A stretch of DNA of 64,000 bases, from contig CM075670.1 of assembly GCA_037962975.1 (NCBI GenBank), positions 147,192,501 through 147,256,500 of the forward strand. Reading direction: 5' to 3'. The stretch is from Clitoria ternatea (lineage: Eukaryota > Streptophyta > Magnoliopsida > Fabales > Fabaceae). Numbering within the stretch: position 1 is the stretch's first letter; every line of letters starts with the position of its first letter. A program made the position numbers and the translations under genes. The notes under the pieces are model-generated. The model was given only the letters and a program-made list of their open reading frames with translations. It was not told the origin of the DNA and made no database searches. Positions 11,301 through 22,527 of this stretch are shown here, piece by piece.

Positions 11301-13607
11301 AGGGTGTCACTCGCTCAAGCGAAACCCACATTCGCTTGAGCGAGACAGCTCCATCTCGCATAAGCCTCTCATTCGCACAGGCGAAATAACCCCAGTACCT
11401 GTTTCCACACTCACTCGCCTGAGCGAGGTATTAATTCGCTTAAGCGAATCCAACCAGAAATCATCTTTCCCAGCACTCAGGTTTCTATTGGCAGGATTCC
11501 TTAAAATCGACCCAATATTAATTCGATTTTCACTCGGCAAACTTCAACTAAATCCGAGTCATCTCACACTCGGCTTCCCACTTGACATAACAATCTAAAT
11601 CGATCCACTTTCCATTCAACCAAGACATTTTGGGCCGACTCATACTCATATAGTCTCTCACTCGGCAATTTCAATCCAATCCGAGTCATCTCAATCAACC
11701 CTTCACTCGGTAATTTCTCTAAAACTGACCCATCACTTATTGGGTCTTTCACTCGGTAAATGAGGGGCATCCCACTCGGAATCCCAAATCCTTCCTCACT
11801 CAGAATATTTGCTTGTCAACACCACTCTGTGTATCACAACTATAAGTCACTCGGAATGTATTCCACATTCACCACTCGGTATATTTCCACATTTCTCACT
11901 CGGAGAATACGCAGACCTTCCTTCACTCAGAAGGGGTCTCCAAAATCATACTCCACTCGGAATATTCCAGCCAGATTCACTCGGCATATGATATCTTACT
12001 CACTCGGGGAATTCATTAAGTCTCACCTAGACTTGTTCAGATCCTAACCACTCGGAGTATATAGTCTTATTCACTCAGATTATATATATATTTCCTACAC
12101 TTAGGATACAGTCCAATCTAAACCATTACAACAACTCTCCCTTGGAAGAGGATCACTCGGAATTCCACTCGGGAATATCTAAACCCATGTCACTCAGGGT
12201 TTACTCATGCTTTTTCACCCGGGAAAAGGCCACACAAGGATCACTCGGGAAATTCTCCCATCTAATCCTACACCGAATGGGTTCATCAATGGCAATTCTC
12301 TAAAAATCCATTTAAGTATTCTCCACTCGGAAAAGAAGGACAAACATCATAGCCTCACTCGGAATTGGATCCAGGCCTCCTATATTTCTCTCGGAATTCA
12401 TCAACTTAGAATTATTCACCCAACATCATTCATATTCCAGTCGGTAAGAAGCATCAAATCAACATAAATCCCTTATGTATATATGTATATTCTCATAAAT
12501 ACAAACCTGTCCACAAATCCAATCTACCGACCCACATATATAATCATACACTCGGAATACTTATTGCTTTCACACTCACTCAGGATTCTACTCGGATAAA
12601 CAATTCAAAGGCTAACTTCCTTTGTTTTTCCCATGAGTGAAGTCATTCCAAAATACTTCTGGACAACACACCCCACTCGGTGCCATTTCCACTCGGAATT
12701 ACACTCACAGAGAGACTTCCCTCGGAATGAGTTACCTTGAACTCGGATACTTCCACTTGGAACACAACTGCTTGGAATTTCACACAGAAAGCCTCTCACT
12801 CAGAATTTTATCTACTCCCTCACTCGGAGGGTTCTGCCTTGACAAGGCCACTCGGAATTTCACTCGGAAATTCACAACATCACAGAATTATTTTCTAAGG
12901 TTTTTACTCAAGGGAAATCTCGTTCAAAATCCCACACACTCACCATATACTTACCACACTTGGTCTAGTACAACTGTACCAGTCACACCTGAGTGAGCAT
13001 CACCCAGCATTCATACTTCCACTTTCGCTCAAGCTACTCACATTCACTTGGGCGAAGAAAGATCCAGTGACCAATTCCTCACTGGCTCGCTCAAGCTGAT
13101 CCCTCACTCGCATAGGCGAATGCCATTTCTCAGACCCTTCGCTTGGGCGAGACTCCATTCGCTTGAGCGAATTTCCTCCAGAGAGCAAACACTAATACTG
13201 CGAATCCCTTCCAGAGAGCAACACTGATACATAGGCAATTTCGCTTGAGCGAAATTAACCTTCACCTGAGCGAAAATTGCCCAGAAACCATAAGGCCAAC
13301 ACAGGAAATCCTCGCCTGGGCGAGATCCCTTCTCGCTCGGGCGAGACTATCAACACAGAGGCAGGAAACACAGATTTCACACAGTCTAACTTATGAAACT
13401 TCATCATAAGCCAATTTAATCATATCCATGCTATCATATACATCATATAAGACATATATAACTTGTTCCTAAGCATTCTCACTCAGAATTCCTCATTATA
13501 AATCAAATTAGATTTATTCCACATATTCTCACCCATCTTCCTCAATAAGCATCAAATATTTGCCATTCACATTAATTATTCATTTTCATAAAAGTCGGGG
13601 TGTTACA
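8363..13607 (-). repeat. L 5' LTR (right copy)
   Basis: 5245-bp LTR matching 592-5838 module for module: palindrome block about 13020-13350, CCGAGTG array about 11510-12880, second palindrome block about 11310-11455, pyrimidine-rich leader and donor-like site near 10852, CGCAACCAC module 9190-9680, acceptor-like site near 8899, GCCTTGGCCGGC box near 8810. As the 5' LTR it would carry the promoter, but I cannot place one TATA box with confidence. A frame of 115 codons (10852-11199) is present in both copies but looks like chance (see rejected items). Confidence 0.93.
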
Positions 13608-13612
13608 GACAC
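13608..13612. repeat. Right target-site duplication of element L (GACAC)
   Basis: Exact copy of 587-591, directly after the terminal GGTGTTACA. RT codons of T1 resume with TAT GAG TAT at 13613. Confidence 0.97.
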
Positions 13613-16060
13613 TATGAGTATGTTGTGATGCCATTTGGAGTGACAAATGCTCATGCAATTTTCATGGATTACATGAATCGCATCTTCCACGAGTATCTTG
13701 ACAAATTCGTCATGGTGTTTATTGATGATATTTTGGTATACTCTAAGAGCCATGAAGAGCATGAAAGACCTCTTCATCTTGTATTGTCTATTCTTCGAGA
13801 GAAAGAATTGTATGCTAAGCTCTCTAAATGTGAATTCTGGATGAGTGAGGTTTCTTTTCTTGGGCATGTTATTTCTGGTGATAGAGTTACCGTTGATAGA
13901 TTAAAAGTTGAAGCTGTTATGGCTTGGGAAAGACCGACGTCTGTGACGGAGATAAGAAGTTTTCTTGGTCTGGCCGGGTATTACCAGAGGTTTATTGAAG
14001 GATTTTCCGGCTTAGCCTTACCATTGACGAAGTTGACTCGTAAGAATTAACCTTTCGTGTGCACCCGTGAATATGAAGGAAGTTTTCAAGAGTTGAAGTT
14101 AAGGCTTAGTACCGCACCAGTGTTAGCATTACCCGACTTGATGGATGATTTTGTGGTGTATTGTTATGCGTCTAAGCTTGGTCTTGGATACGTGTTGATG
14201 CAAAAGGAGCGTGTGATAGCCTATGCGTCATGACAATTACGACCGCATGAGGTTAATTATCCTACACATGATCTTGAATTAGCGGTGGTGGTGTATGCTT
14301 TGAAGTTGTGGCAACATTACTTATATGGTTCTAAGTTTATGGTCTTTAGTGACCATAAGAGCCTTAAGTACTTGTTTGACCAAAAGGAACTTAATATGCG
14401 CCAACGGTGATGGATGGAATTTCTAAAGGACTATGAGTTTGAGTTGAGGTATCATCCCGGAAAGCCAAATTTGGTTTCTGATGCTTTAATCCGAAAGTCG
14501 TTACATATTTCTATGATGATGGTGAAAGAGTTAGAGTTGATTAAACAATTTAGAAATTTGAATGTGGGTGTAGAGACATATACTCCAAAGAAAATGCGCT
14601 TGAGATATTGAAAGTCACAAATGAGTTTCTTGAATATATGAAGGTACAACAACCAAATGATGATTATCTGATCAAGATGAAAAAAACCCAAGAAAAAGGG
14701 AAGAATTTGTTCCGAGGGGAAAGTCATGATGGCATTTGGCTTGTGAAGGGCCGAATTTATGTTCCCTCAAGTGGTGATGTGAGGAAATGTGTACTTGAGG
14801 AAGCTCACAAAAGCGTATTGAGCATTCATCCTGGTTCCACCAAGATATATCAAGATTTGAAGAAGAATTTTTGATGGCCCGATATGAAGCGTGATGTGGT
14901 GAACTTTGTAGCATCTTGCCTTGTTTGTCAAAAGGATAAGGTCGAACATCAAAGACCATCTGGTTATTTGACACCTTTGCAGATCCCTGTTTTGAAGTGG
15001 GATAACATTGTAATGGATTTTGTTTCTGGATTACCCAGAACTCGTGTTGGAAATGATGCTATATGGGTGATTGTAGATCGGTTGACGAAGTGTGCTCACT
15101 TCTTGCCCATGAATATGAAGAGTTCTTTGGAGAAATTAGCCCAGTTGTATATAAAAGAGATTGTTAGATTGCATGGTGTGCCATCTAGCATTATATCTGA
15201 CCATGATCCTCAGTTTACTTCTCGATTATGGGAAAGTTTGCATAATGAGTTAGGTTCTAAGTTGAAACTTAGTTTCGCTTATCATCCGTAAATCGATGGA
15301 CAATCTAAGAGGACGATACAAAGCCTTAAAGATTTGTTGAGGGCTTATGTTCTTAAACACGGTGGATGTTGGGAGAGATTCTTACCACTGATTGAGTTTG
15401 CATACAACAACAGCTATCATAGCTCTATTGGTATGGCTCCTTATGAGGCACTTTATGGAAGAAAATGTAGAATGCCTCTGTGTTGGCTAGAGACCGGTGA
15501 GAATTTGGCTTTAGGGCCGGAGATTGTTTAGGAGACTACTGAGCAAATTAAAAAGATACAAGAGAATATGAAGATTGCTTAGGACTGACAGAAGAGTTAT
15601 TATGACAAAAGGCATAAACCACTTTAGTTTCAAGTGGGTGATCATGTATTTTTGAAGGTCTCGCATGATAAAGGGATTGGAAGGGCATTGAAGAGTGGAG
15701 AGTTAAGCCCGAGGTTTATTGGACCTTATGAGATTTTGGAGCAGATTGGCGACGTTGCTTATCGGATTGCACTCCCTCCGCATCTCACTAATTTATATGA
15801 TATGTTCCATGTGTCGCAGTTGAGGAAGCATGTCCATGATCCTCTACATGTAATTCCTATGGACGATATCGATGTACGAGATTATTTGTCCATTCCTCCT
15901 ATTTCTGTTCGCATTGTCGAGCATTGAATGACGAGATCACGAAACAAGTTGGTGCCTTTGGTGAAGGTCGCTTGGTAGCATGGAAATATGGAGACGTTCA
16001 CATGGGAACGAAAGGACGATATCAGAGAACAATACCTTGACGTGTTCGAATCCGGTATGT
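13613..16060 (+). pseudogene. T1 pol: RT catalytic part, RNase H, integrase, chromodomain-like tail (broken)
   Basis: Continues the gene cut at 591. RT catalytic motif is intact as FIDDILVYS (near 13720), followed by FLGHVIS and a thumb. RNase H covers about 14050-14500 with DALIRKS at its end. The integrase zinc-binding region follows (HP near 14827, CLVCQ near 14920), then catalytic Asp in VMDFVSGLP and Asp in ISDHDPQF. The expected catalytic Glu in DGQSERT is Lys (AAG, 15307-15309). A chromodomain-like end (RNK.VPLVKVAW, TWER, DIREQY) reaches about 16060. At least eight in-frame stops are seen (for example 14048, 14231, 14408, 14872, 15289, 15529). Most are explained by C-to-T or G-to-A changes at CAA, CAG, CGA or TGG. 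Not functional. Confidence 0.88.
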
Positions 16061-16081
16061 TAAATTTTGAGGACGAAATTT

Positions 16082-16099
16082 TCTTTTGGTGGGGTAGAT
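16082..16099 (+). other. Polypurine tract of T1
   Basis: TTTTGGTGGGGTAGAT lies immediately before the LTR start TGTAATATCC at 16100, downstream of TTTTGAGGACGAAATTTT. The same arrangement, with nearly the same sequence, precedes the 3' LTR of L. Confidence 0.85.
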
Positions 16100-17834
16100 T
16101 GTAATATCCTAAATTTTAAAATAGAGAATTAATTAAGGAAATAAATATTAAACAATGGAATATGGATTATTTAATGCCCCAAAATATTAGAATTAATTAA
16201 ATTAAGATTTTTGGGGACTGTTAGTAATTTATTGGGACAGAATAAGCTAAAAACTGGCCTGATTAAAATATGGGTGTCGTACCAAGTATCTCCGGTTGGA
16301 ATGATATTGGTCAGGGCTGTTGAGAATATTATTAGGAGTCCGAATATGTATCCGGAATAATTCTTAGATAAAGTATTGATCCCAAACATAGATCCTGTTT
16401 ATCATAAAATGATGAACTTTTAATGAGTGGATTAAAAATAAAGCCAAAAACCCAATTTTCTCTCTTCATTTTCGTTGGCTTGCTGAGCAAATTGGGAAAA
16501 ACACTTTTCTTCTTCTTCTTCTCTATTCTCTTCATCATTCTCCCTTCCAAAACCCTAGCCAAAGAGGTGGTCCCTTATTTCTTCTCATTTTCAGTCTTGT
16601 GGGAGCTTGAAGAAGACTTAGAGCTTGAAGTTCCTCCTTTTTCCTTCTTCTCAATTTCATGCGGACCTCCCTCTCCCTTGAAACCCATTTCGTTTTGGTG
16701 TGATGTGAGTTATCCTCTCCATTTTGTTAGGTTTAAATGCTATGGTTATGAGCTTTAAGGATTAGGCGAGTAATGTATGATTGGGTATTTGTTAGAAGTC
16801 ATAAATATGGAACCCTAGAGTGGGTTATCATAAATGCAAGGTTTAAATGAAATAAATGAGGAAGATGCATTTATGGTTGGAAGGTGATAAGAGTTAATGA
16901 TGCATTATGAATATGGTTGGGTTTTGGTGAAAACCCTAACTTTTAAGAATTAGGGAAAACTATAAATATTGATTGAACAATGTGTTTGAGGGTAAATACA
17001 AGCAATTGAGTGTATGGGTATTGATTTGGTGAGGCATTCTTGTGAATGTTGGGGCTATAGTTGTTGGTATCCTTTGAACATAATGAGTAAGGTTTAATGG
17101 GAAGGAATTCTCGAAGCCTAATAAGTGAAGGAGAATGATGTTTATAACATGTCTTATACATGTTATGAAATTATAGATATGATTATGAATAGATAGAGTT
17201 GGATTGTGTCTTGAATGGTTGATTGATTAGGATTTTACATGTATGTTAATGTAGGATCCATTCCGAACGACGAGGCGGGCACGTCGTATCAATCAGAATT
17301 CTCCTCTTGAGGTAGGAGAGGAGTCTTTATATTCTAATTGCATGAATTGGATAGCGTTTGATTGTCATGTGTGACACTTGCATGTTTGCCTTGTTTTTGA
17401 TGTTATGGAAATTTGTATTGTGTATGTGATGTTGGTGATAATGTTTGGCAACATGTATTATGCAATTAGAATAGACATGGTGTGCTATATGGTGGTGTGG
17501 ATTATTTGATAATATGATGCTATACTTATGTCCACCATAGATGTGTTGTTGATGTTTGATTGAAATGAGTATGAATGAATAGCATACCATGACTTGATAA
17601 TGAGAAGTTGATGATTGAAATTGATGATGAGTGCCACTGTAAATAGTGAATGAATTGTTAACATGCCACCTACAAAAACTTAAAAACAAAGACTAGACTC
17701 AACAATGATAAATCCACTAAGAAATGTGAAGTGGTGTTGGTGATGATGATGGTGATGATGTTTGATGAGTGGTATGTATAAGATGCATAGAGTGAGAAAT
17801 GCATATGATTGGCATTTGTATCCATGGCATATTG

Positions 17835-18120
17835 CATAGCCGCCGATGTTGGAACATTAGGGGAGTTCCCTCGGCCGACCCAGTGGGAGGATGGCTCGGT
17901 GCATGAGCAATTTTATTTTCCCCTGTGACTCGGTGTGTAAGTCACGAGGCCGCCCATGTATTGCTACGCGGAGCTACATGTGGCCGACCCTTGTGGGCGG
18001 TGGCTCTTGAGCAGGTGACCCCAGTGGTCCATTGGATCACAGCCGCCATGAAATGAGTCATGGCTGGCACGTAACACCATATATTGATGTGTTACCGCGG
18101 TTATGGTGAAAGTGACTAGG
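17835..18120 (+). repeat. GC-rich module shared by T1 and T2 LTRs
   Basis: About 285 bp beginning CCGCCGATGTTGGAACATTA, rich in GGCCGACCC, GTGGGAGG and GCCGCC pieces, and ending ACCGCGGTTATGG. A strongly similar copy lies at 63705-64000 in T2. It stands out from the AT-rich LTR and could fold strongly as RNA. It lies between the donor-like and acceptor-like sites of the T1 LTR. Confidence 0.85.
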
Positions 18121-19197
18121 TGTTGCAAGATGGGCGATGTGGTTTGGTACCAGTAAAAGAATGGTGAAAATACATGCAATTTGAGTATAAGTGTACACAT
18201 TTTACTACTGCAGTAGGGGTATGGTTAGATGATCATACTTGAATCCCATAATTGGTGTTTACATTCCCATAGTGAGATTTGTAATTGTTGATATATTCCC
18301 TTATGCATATGCATTAGCTTAAGGGCATTCACATATAGCAAGGAAGTATGCCAAAGAAGATGAATTATGATGGTGGTTGTATTGAGGATGAGATAATGTA
18401 TTAAGACAACATAAAAGATATGAATACCAAATAATAATTTGAGTAAAGTGATGAGTTGTATAATAGTCCAAATGTTGAAGGACTTGATTATGTATATGCT
18501 TGTATACCTTGTCTAAATTATAATGTTGTTTGTGATGTACGTATGATAGTATTATGATGATGAATATGATAGTGAATGATATGTGTGTGTAAAGTATACA
18601 TGTTTGGATGCATATGTACATAATCACATGGTATTCATATTCATTCTTTTGGAATGTATCACTCACTCTCCCATGTTGTCCATTTTTAGGCTTGTGATGC
18701 AGGGCACTCTTGGGTGGAGTGAATATTTTGAAGTATATTTTGGTGAAGAAGGTAAATAGGTGTAGCGGAAATGCCTTGGCCGGCAAATCTAGATTTTTGT
18801 ATAGCATATAGTGTATATGTATGCTTATTTTGTCATCTAGATTGTAGTTTGATGATTTTGAGGGTCATGTAGGAAAATTTGACCTTGGTGTGTATGGCCA
18901 ATTTTAATTAATGACCTAAATGATGTAAGATGATGATTTACAATGTTTATTGATGATAAATACTATAAATGAATGATGCATTTTACAACTTGTAGCATTT
19001 CATGAAGTTTATGTAGATTAATTTAAATTCTGTGCATTGGATGTATGGGAATTCTTTTTAATGTGCATAAATTATTGGACGAACTTCCAATTGTATGATG
19101 GAAAATAAGTAATGCATTGGTATAGGTTAAAATAGCAAGAAATGAAGTTTAGTATGTTAAGTTGCATGAAATTTACATGTTTTCTCATTTTCCTGCA

Positions 19198-19685
19198 TAA
19201 CTCGCTCGAACGAGTGGAAATCTCGCTCAAGCGAGATCCCCCTATGATAGTGGGGTGGCCTCTGGCCCAAATTCGCTCAGGTGAGTGATGATCTCGCTCA
19301 AGCGAGATTGGCTTGGAATCAAAGGTTAGCTACTGGAGTTATTTTGCTCAGGCGGGTAAGGCCTCGCCCGAGCGAGAGCGAGGTGGGTAGTTACTGGACC
19401 AATTTCGCTTGAGTGAATGGTCAATTGTTGGGATCTCGCTCAAGCGAAAATAATACCTGATGCTACTGGAGTCAATTCGCTTAGGCGAGAATGCCTCGCC
19501 TAAGCGAAAGGGGAACCATTTAGATACTGGAGTAATCTCGTCAAGCGAGCAGGGCTCGCTCAAGCGAGATGGGCCCCTGATACTATTTTCCCTTTCGCTC
19601 AACCCTGTTCGCTGGCTCGCCCAAGCGTGGTTATTGGGACTCATCTAAGCGAGTGGGGCATTCGCTTGAGTGAGATGCCCCTGAT
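19198..19685. repeat. Palindrome array in T1 LTR
   Basis: At least ten units such as CTCGCTCGAACGAG, TCTCGCTCAAGCGAGA (three or more), TTCGCTTAGGCGAGAA, CTCGCCTAAGCGA and TTCGCTTGAGTGA, with spacings of about 20-60 bp. It lies in the last kilobase of the LTR, upstream of the conserved end segment. Confidence 0.88.
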
Positions 19686-20023
19686 TCCTCCAAACACCTT
19701 GTTCCATTTAACTTGGCTTTCCTTTGCATCAACCTTCTTCTTGCAACATCTTAATAATGCTCTTGACATATTAGGAACTCTTAAACTCTATGAAATCCAT
19801 TTTCTTTAAATTCAATCATACAACATCAATTTGAGTTATTCTTTCCACTGTTTTTACTTAAAAATATCTCATTAATTATTTTTAACTCGCCTTCTTATAT
19901 CTCCATATATGAGATAGGTTTTTATTGATCCGGGGTGTCGATTTAGACTTCACTATGTTTTATTGTATCGAATAACTCTTTGTAAAACGTGAAAAATTTA
20001 CCCGTATTTTCCAGGGTCTCACA

Positions 20024-22470
20024 CCACCAAGAAAGATCATTTCCCTCTTCCTTTCATTTATCAGATGCTTGAGAGGCTTACTAAGCACTCTTATTTCCAT
20101 TATTTGGATGGGTACTCAGGTTTTCATCAAATCCCCATCCATCCTTCTGATCAAGAGAAAACTAGCTTCACTTACCCTTATGGGACATATACATATAGGA
20201 GAATGCCATTTGGCCTGTGTAATGCACCTGCGACCTTTCAAAGGTGTATGCAGCCATCTTTTTTGAGTTAATTGAGAATGTGATGGAAGTTTTTATGGAT
20301 GACTTTTCTGTGCATGGCTTGGATTTTGATAATTGTTTAACTAATTTATGCCAAGTTTTACAGTGCTGTGAGGAGACCAATTTAGTCTTAAATTGGGAGA
20401 AATGCCATTTTATGGTAAGACAAGGCATAGTTCTTAGACACTTGGTGTCTAAAAGAGGAATTGGGGTGGATAAGGCTAAGGTGGAGGTAATTGAAAAATT
20501 GCCCCCGCCAACCAATATGAAAGGTATTTAAAGTTTTCTTGGGCATGCCGGGTTTTATCGGCGGTTCGTTAAAGACTTCAGCAAGATCACCAAGCCTTTG
20601 ACCAATCTTTTAGGTAAGGTTGTGCCTTTTATTTTTGACTCATCTTGTCTTAAGGATTTTTGCAAGATTAAACAAGCTTTGATTTTTGCTCCTATGGTAC
20701 AACCCCCTGATTGGGAACTCCCATTCGAGCTGATGTGTGATGCTAGTGATCATGCAGTGGGGGCTGTGCTTGGGCAGTGAAAGGATAAGAAGCTGCATAT
20801 AATTTATTATGCTAGTCGTACACTTGATGAAGTGCAAGTAAATTATGCCACCACTGAAAAAGAATTATTGGCTATTGTCTTTTCTTTTAATAAGTTTAGA
20901 TCATACTTGATAGGCTCGCATGTTATTGTATATACTGACCATTTTACCATCAAGTATCTTTTACATAAAAAAGAAGCAAAGCCCAGGCTAATTAGGTAGA
21001 TCTTAATCTTGCAAGAATTTAACTTAGAAATAAAAGATAAAAAGGGTATCGAGAACCTTGTTGCTGACCACTTATCTAGGTTGTTATCTGAAAAAGATGA
21101 GTTGGGTAATGTTGTTCCCATAATGAGTTTTTTCCAGATGAATAACTACTGAGTCTTAGTGTCCAACAAGTGCCTTGGTGTGCTGATTTTGTTAATTTTC
21201 TTGTTTGTATTTTACCCCTTGACCTTGGTTTTCAGCAGAAAAAGAAGTTTCTTGCTGATGTTAAGCATTACTATTGGGATGAGACCTTCCTTTTCAAACA
21301 ATGTGTAGATAGTTTGATTAGGAGGTGTGTGCTGGAGGATAAAGTCCATGCCATCCTAGACCATTGCCACTATTTTTCCTGTGGAGGCCACATGAGCACA
21401 TCCAAGACAGCTTCGAAAGTATTACAAGTCGGGTTCTATTGGCCACGTGTTTTTAAGGATGTGTGTAAGTATATACTGACATGTGACGCTTGCCAACGAA
21501 TAAGTAACATAGGTAAGAGGCATGAGATGCCGCTTAATAGCATTTTAGAGGTTGAGTTGTTTGATGTATGGGGGATTGATTTCATGGGGCACTTTCCCTC
21601 TTCCTTTGGAAATCAATTTATCTTGGTAGCAGTTTATTACGTGTCTAAATAGGTGGAAGCCATTGCTTCACCTTATTCGGACGCTAAAACTATTATTAAG
21701 CTTTTTAAAAAGATTATATTTCCAAGGTTTGGGGTTCCTAAGTGTGTTATAAGTGATAGAGGGTCTCATTTTATTGAGAGAACTTTTCAGACCCTTTTAA
21801 AGAAATATGGAGTGAGGCATAAGGTTGCTACACCTCATCATCCTCAAACTAGTGTACAGGTTAAGGTTTCCAACAAGGAGATAAAAAATATTCTCCAAAA
21901 AGTGGTCAATACATCACATAAGGACTAGTCTATTAAATTAGACGATTCCTTATGGGCGTATCGCACCACATATAAAACCCCTATTGGAATTACTCCTTTC
22001 AAACTAATATATGGAAAGCCTTGTCATTTGCCTATTGAACTTGAGTATAAATCATTTTGGGCCTTTAAAATGCTTAATCTTGATCATAAGGTTGTAGGTG
22101 AGCGCAGGTTGTTGGAGCTAAATGAACAAGAGGAACTCCGTTTGGATGCGCATGAGAATGCTAAGATTTATAAGGAAAAAACAAAACGTTGGCATAATCA
22201 TCACATCCTTAGGAGGACACTCAATCCAGGTGATATGGTCCTATTATTTAACTCCAAATTAAGCTTATTTCCAGGTAAACTGAGGTCCTCATGATCGGGA
22301 CTGTTTATAGTTTTGAAAGTATTTCCCTTTGGAACTGTTGAGTTATGGAGCGAAAAGTCTGGACCATTTAGAGTAAATGGGCAAAGACTTAAGCACTACT
22401 TAACAGGCGAGCCCATTCATCAAGCAAGTGCTTTGGATTTGCTTGATGCATCAGATTCGTAAGTCCAAAT
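20024..22470 (+). pseudogene. A pol: RT, RNase H, integrase (broken)
   Basis: Begins mid-gene directly after the T1 LTR with KKDHFPLPF. RT continues with the palm block GYSGFHQIPIHPSDQEKT and MPFGLCNAPATFQRCM, then after a break the catalytic FMDDFSV (near 20300) and LNWEKCHFM. RNase H spans about 20700-21100 and ends with DHLSRL. The integrase zinc region includes HYYWDE, HCHY and CDACQR; the core has IDFMGHFPSS and VISDRGSHF. The third catalytic residue is Lys (AAG, 21863-21865) in place of Glu in QVEVSN. Breaks include a frameshift near 20250, a TAA at 20529, a TGA at 20778, a TAG at 20996, a TAG at 21650 and a TAG at 21926. Not functional. Confidence 0.87.
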
Positions 22471-22490
22471 GGTGAATAACGTTTGGCTAA

Positions 22491-22527
22491 AGATGTTAAA
22501 CATAGCACTGTTAGGGAGGTAACCCCA
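22491..22527 (+). other. Conserved post-pol element of A
   Basis: GATGTTAAACATAGCACTG followed by TTAGGGAGGTAACCCC lies just after pol. Related sequences follow pol in D (58994-59030) and E (48830-48796, minus). Best-preserved form (E): GACGTTAAACAAGCGCT and GGGAGGCAACCC. Function unknown; it is probably a cis element at the RNA or DNA level. Confidence 0.7.

Larger units (their letters stand above)
592..13607 (-). mobile_element. L: LARD-like non-autonomous LTR retrotransposon with 5.2-kb LTRs
   Basis: A 13-kb element on the minus strand: two LTRs of 5247 and 5245 bp around a 2524-bp interior without coding capacity. LTRs start TGTAACACC and end GGTGTTACA. On the minus strand a tRNA-iMet-type primer site follows the 5' LTR (8363-13607), and a polypurine tract precedes the 3' LTR (592-5838). 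TSD is GACAC. Long LTRs plus a non-coding interior is the definition of LARDs (large retrotransposon derivatives) known from cereals. The ~40 nt before the 3' LTR (TTCGAGGACAAAATTC, then the PPT) closely match the same place in T1, and the LTR ends also resemble T1, so a Tekay-like partner probably supplies gag-pol. It is the youngest insertion in the window. Confidence 0.93.
1..20023 (+). mobile_element. T1: Tekay-like (Del/chromovirus) LTR retrotransposon, 5' end outside window
   Basis: Plus-strand Ty3/gypsy element. Its pol is visible at 1-591 and resumes at 13613-16060 after element L. It is followed by a polypurine tract and a 3.9-kb 3' LTR (16100-20023). Pol order is RT, RNase H, integrase and a C-terminal chromodomain-like tail, which is the Tekay arrangement; the motif GLPP followed by REVEFSID near the RT start also fits Tekay. 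Immediately after the LTR (ending TCTCACA at 20023) Athila-like RT codons begin, so T1 was inserted into element A; the predicted TSD is CCACC (20024-20028). Its 5' LTR, PBS, gag and protease should lie left of the window. Confidence is high for a gypsy chromovirus and moderate for the Tekay label. Confidence 0.85.
16100..20023 (+). repeat. T1 3' LTR (3.9 kb)
   Basis: Starts TGTAATATCC and ends GGGTCTCACA. In order: AT-rich U3 start; pyrimidine-rich CTTCTTCTTCTTCTC leader (16500-16560); donor-like GATGTGAGTTAT (16703); GC-rich CCGCCGATG module (17838-18115); acceptor-like CATTTTTAGG (18681) followed by GTGATGCAGG; box CCTTGGCCGGC (near 18774); palindrome array (19198-19680); and an end segment AACGTGAAAAATTTACCCGTATTT that closely resembles the end of the L LTR. 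No protein recognised. The 5' copy is outside the window, so LTR divergence cannot be measured here. Confidence 0.88.
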
